DNA of 5,907 bases from JALHNF01 sp039809305 (GTDB lineage: Bacteria > Patescibacteriota > Minisyncoccia > Phycocordibacterales > UBA5272), in NCBI GenBank assembly GCA_039809305.1, contig JBDHUT010000036.1, positions 1 to 5,907 on the forward strand, read 5' to 3'. Each line of letters starts with the position of its first letter. Position 1 is the stretch's first letter. The notes beneath the pieces are model-generated. The model worked only from the letters and a program-made list of their open reading frames with translations, was not told the origin of the DNA and ran no database searches. The position numbers and the translations under genes were made by a program. Shown here piece by piece: positions 5,677 through 5,907 of the stretch.

Positions 5677-5728
5677 CACTGTGTGGAATTTTAATTTCTA
5701 CTTCTAAAAATTAAAATTCCACACAGTG
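5677..5728 (-). repeat. 21-bp perfect hairpin within the structured RNA
   Basis: Arms 5677-5697 and 5708-5728 are perfect inverted repeats closing a 10-nt loop (CTACTTCTAA on the plus strand). The inner 13 pairs are almost all A-T; the outer end reads CACTGTGTGG. It lies about 17 nt downstream, in RNA sense, of the hammerhead. Length and perfection are far beyond the other stems and suggest recent formation, or selection for a long duplex such as an RNase III substrate. Confidence 0.9.
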
Positions 5729-5744
5729 TGAGTCTAAAGAACTT

Positions 5745-5799
5745 CTCTGTTTTCGCCATTTCTGGCTCATCAGCACGAGCACACACTCGTGGAACAGAG
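5745..5799 (-). ncRNA. Hammerhead ribozyme, type III
   Basis: This is a self-cleaving RNA with all parts in order on the minus strand. Stem III 5' strand CUCUGUU (5799-5793) is followed by C17 at 5792. Stem I CACGAG/CUCGUG (5791-5786 with 5779-5774) closes the loop UGUGUG. The core CUGAUGA is at 5773-5767. Stem II GCCA/UGGC (5766-5763 with 5758-5755) has a GAAA tetraloop. The core GAA is at 5754-5752, and stem III closes with AACAGAG (5751-5745). All three stems are perfectly paired (7, 6 and 4 bp), and both ends lie in stem III, hence type III. Cleavage is predicted after the UUC triplet, between 5792 and 5791, leaving a 2',3'-cyclic phosphate and a 5'-OH. The plus strand does not form a hammerhead. 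Stem III shares base 5799 with the neighbouring hairpin 5799-5825. Confidence 0.93.
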
Positions 5800-5825
5800 T
5801 GGCTGTTTAACTTTCAAACAACCAC
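5799..5825 (-). repeat. 10-bp hairpin abutting the hammerhead
   Basis: On the minus strand GUGGUUGUUU pairs with AAACAGCCAC around a 7-nt loop, with one G-U pair that would be an A-C mismatch on the plus strand. It ends at base 5799, the first base of hammerhead stem III, so it could stack on the ribozyme or compete for that one pair. Confidence 0.7.
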
Positions 5826-5907
5826 ATTATTTTCGTAGTATTACCCGTCTAGGCTCCGGGGCAGGACTTTCACCTGCGTCTCCTACCATGGTGTGGTCGA
5901 GTACTCG

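Larger units (their letters stand above)
5201..5907 (-). ncRNA. Large structured RNA of unknown family, 5' end outside window
   Basis: I do not recognise this RNA. About 700 nt without a believable protein gene are packed with hairpins and end at two minus-strand terminators. Stems by plus coordinates: 5225-5242, 5257-5284, 5305-5325, 5347-5363, 5369-5393, 5405-5426, 5470-5487 (minus-strand loop GCAA, a GNRA tetraloop), 5495-5527, 5545-5565, 5571-5587, 5637-5673 (one bulge), 5677-5728, the hammerhead at 5745-5799, 5799-5825, and a 5-bp stem around GTGAAAGT near 5863-5879. Five of them (5305-5325, 5347-5363, 5545-5565, 5571-5587, 5799-5825) hold one odd pair that is G-U on the minus strand and A-C on the plus strand, so selection appears to act on minus-strand RNA. 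Signatures of 16S, 23S, 5S, tmRNA, RNase P and SRP RNA were sought and not found. Function is unknown. Confidence 0.75.

Noticed and set aside
5218..5694. 158-codon and 81-codon open frames on the plus strand (5218-5694 and 5369-5614)
   Set aside because: They are antisense to the structured RNA, rich in Ser, Arg and Pro as expected from shadow frames, and match no family I recognise.
5825..5860. tmRNA-like tag frame on the minus strand (Y-Y-E-N-N-V-V-V-stop)
   Set aside because: No tRNA-like ends, no resume-codon context and no CCA-type 3' end follow. The GGTTCGA stretches at 5350-5360 and 5485-5495 do not form a proper T-arm; the G53-C61 geometry fails.
5201..5907. rRNA, RNase P RNA, SRP RNA or group II intron
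   Set aside because: No sarcin-ricin loop, RNase P core, SRP tetraloop domain or domain V AGC/GUUC helix is visible on either strand. An intron whose catalytic parts lie outside the window cannot be excluded.

Overview
The window looks like a piece of a Patescibacteria/CPR-type genome. This is an inference from compact, AT-rich genes with short spacers, start codons mostly lacking a Shine-Dalgarno sequence, a divergent glycolytic pair, and a long helix-rich insert in the export adaptor. All five complete genes run full length with TAA or TAG stops and no internal TGA, so a standard genetic code fits. No rRNA or marker gene is present to confirm the lineage.

Left part, minus strand (1-1030): a glycolytic pair, tpiA (complete) followed after 14 nt by pgk (first 84 codons only; the rest lies beyond base 1).

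Middle, plus strand (1076-5127): a MarR-family regulator, then a three-gene export operon of an HlyD/MacA-like adaptor, a MacB/FtsX-like permease and a MacB/LolD-type ATPase, comparable in composition to Bacillus YknXYZ. The same 14-nt near-palindrome lies in front of marR and, on the opposite strand, in front of the adaptor gene. It is the obvious candidate operator. The marR copy also covers the likely -35 box of the divergent tpiA promoter, so the regulator may touch glycolysis as well as efflux.

Right part (5128-5907): no convincing protein gene. It reads as a highly structured RNA on the minus strand, entering from beyond base 5907 and ending at two tandem intrinsic terminators just past the ATPase gene. 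Five stems contain a non-Watson-Crick position that is G-U on the minus strand but A-C on the plus strand, which fixes the polarity. Embedded at 5745-5799 is a complete type III hammerhead ribozyme with all core residues, predicted to cut between bases 5792 and 5791. The downstream product would be about 650 nt with a ribozyme-made 5' end. I do not recognise this RNA as rRNA, tmRNA, RNase P RNA or SRP RNA. The ribozyme-linked RNA is the most novel item in the window.
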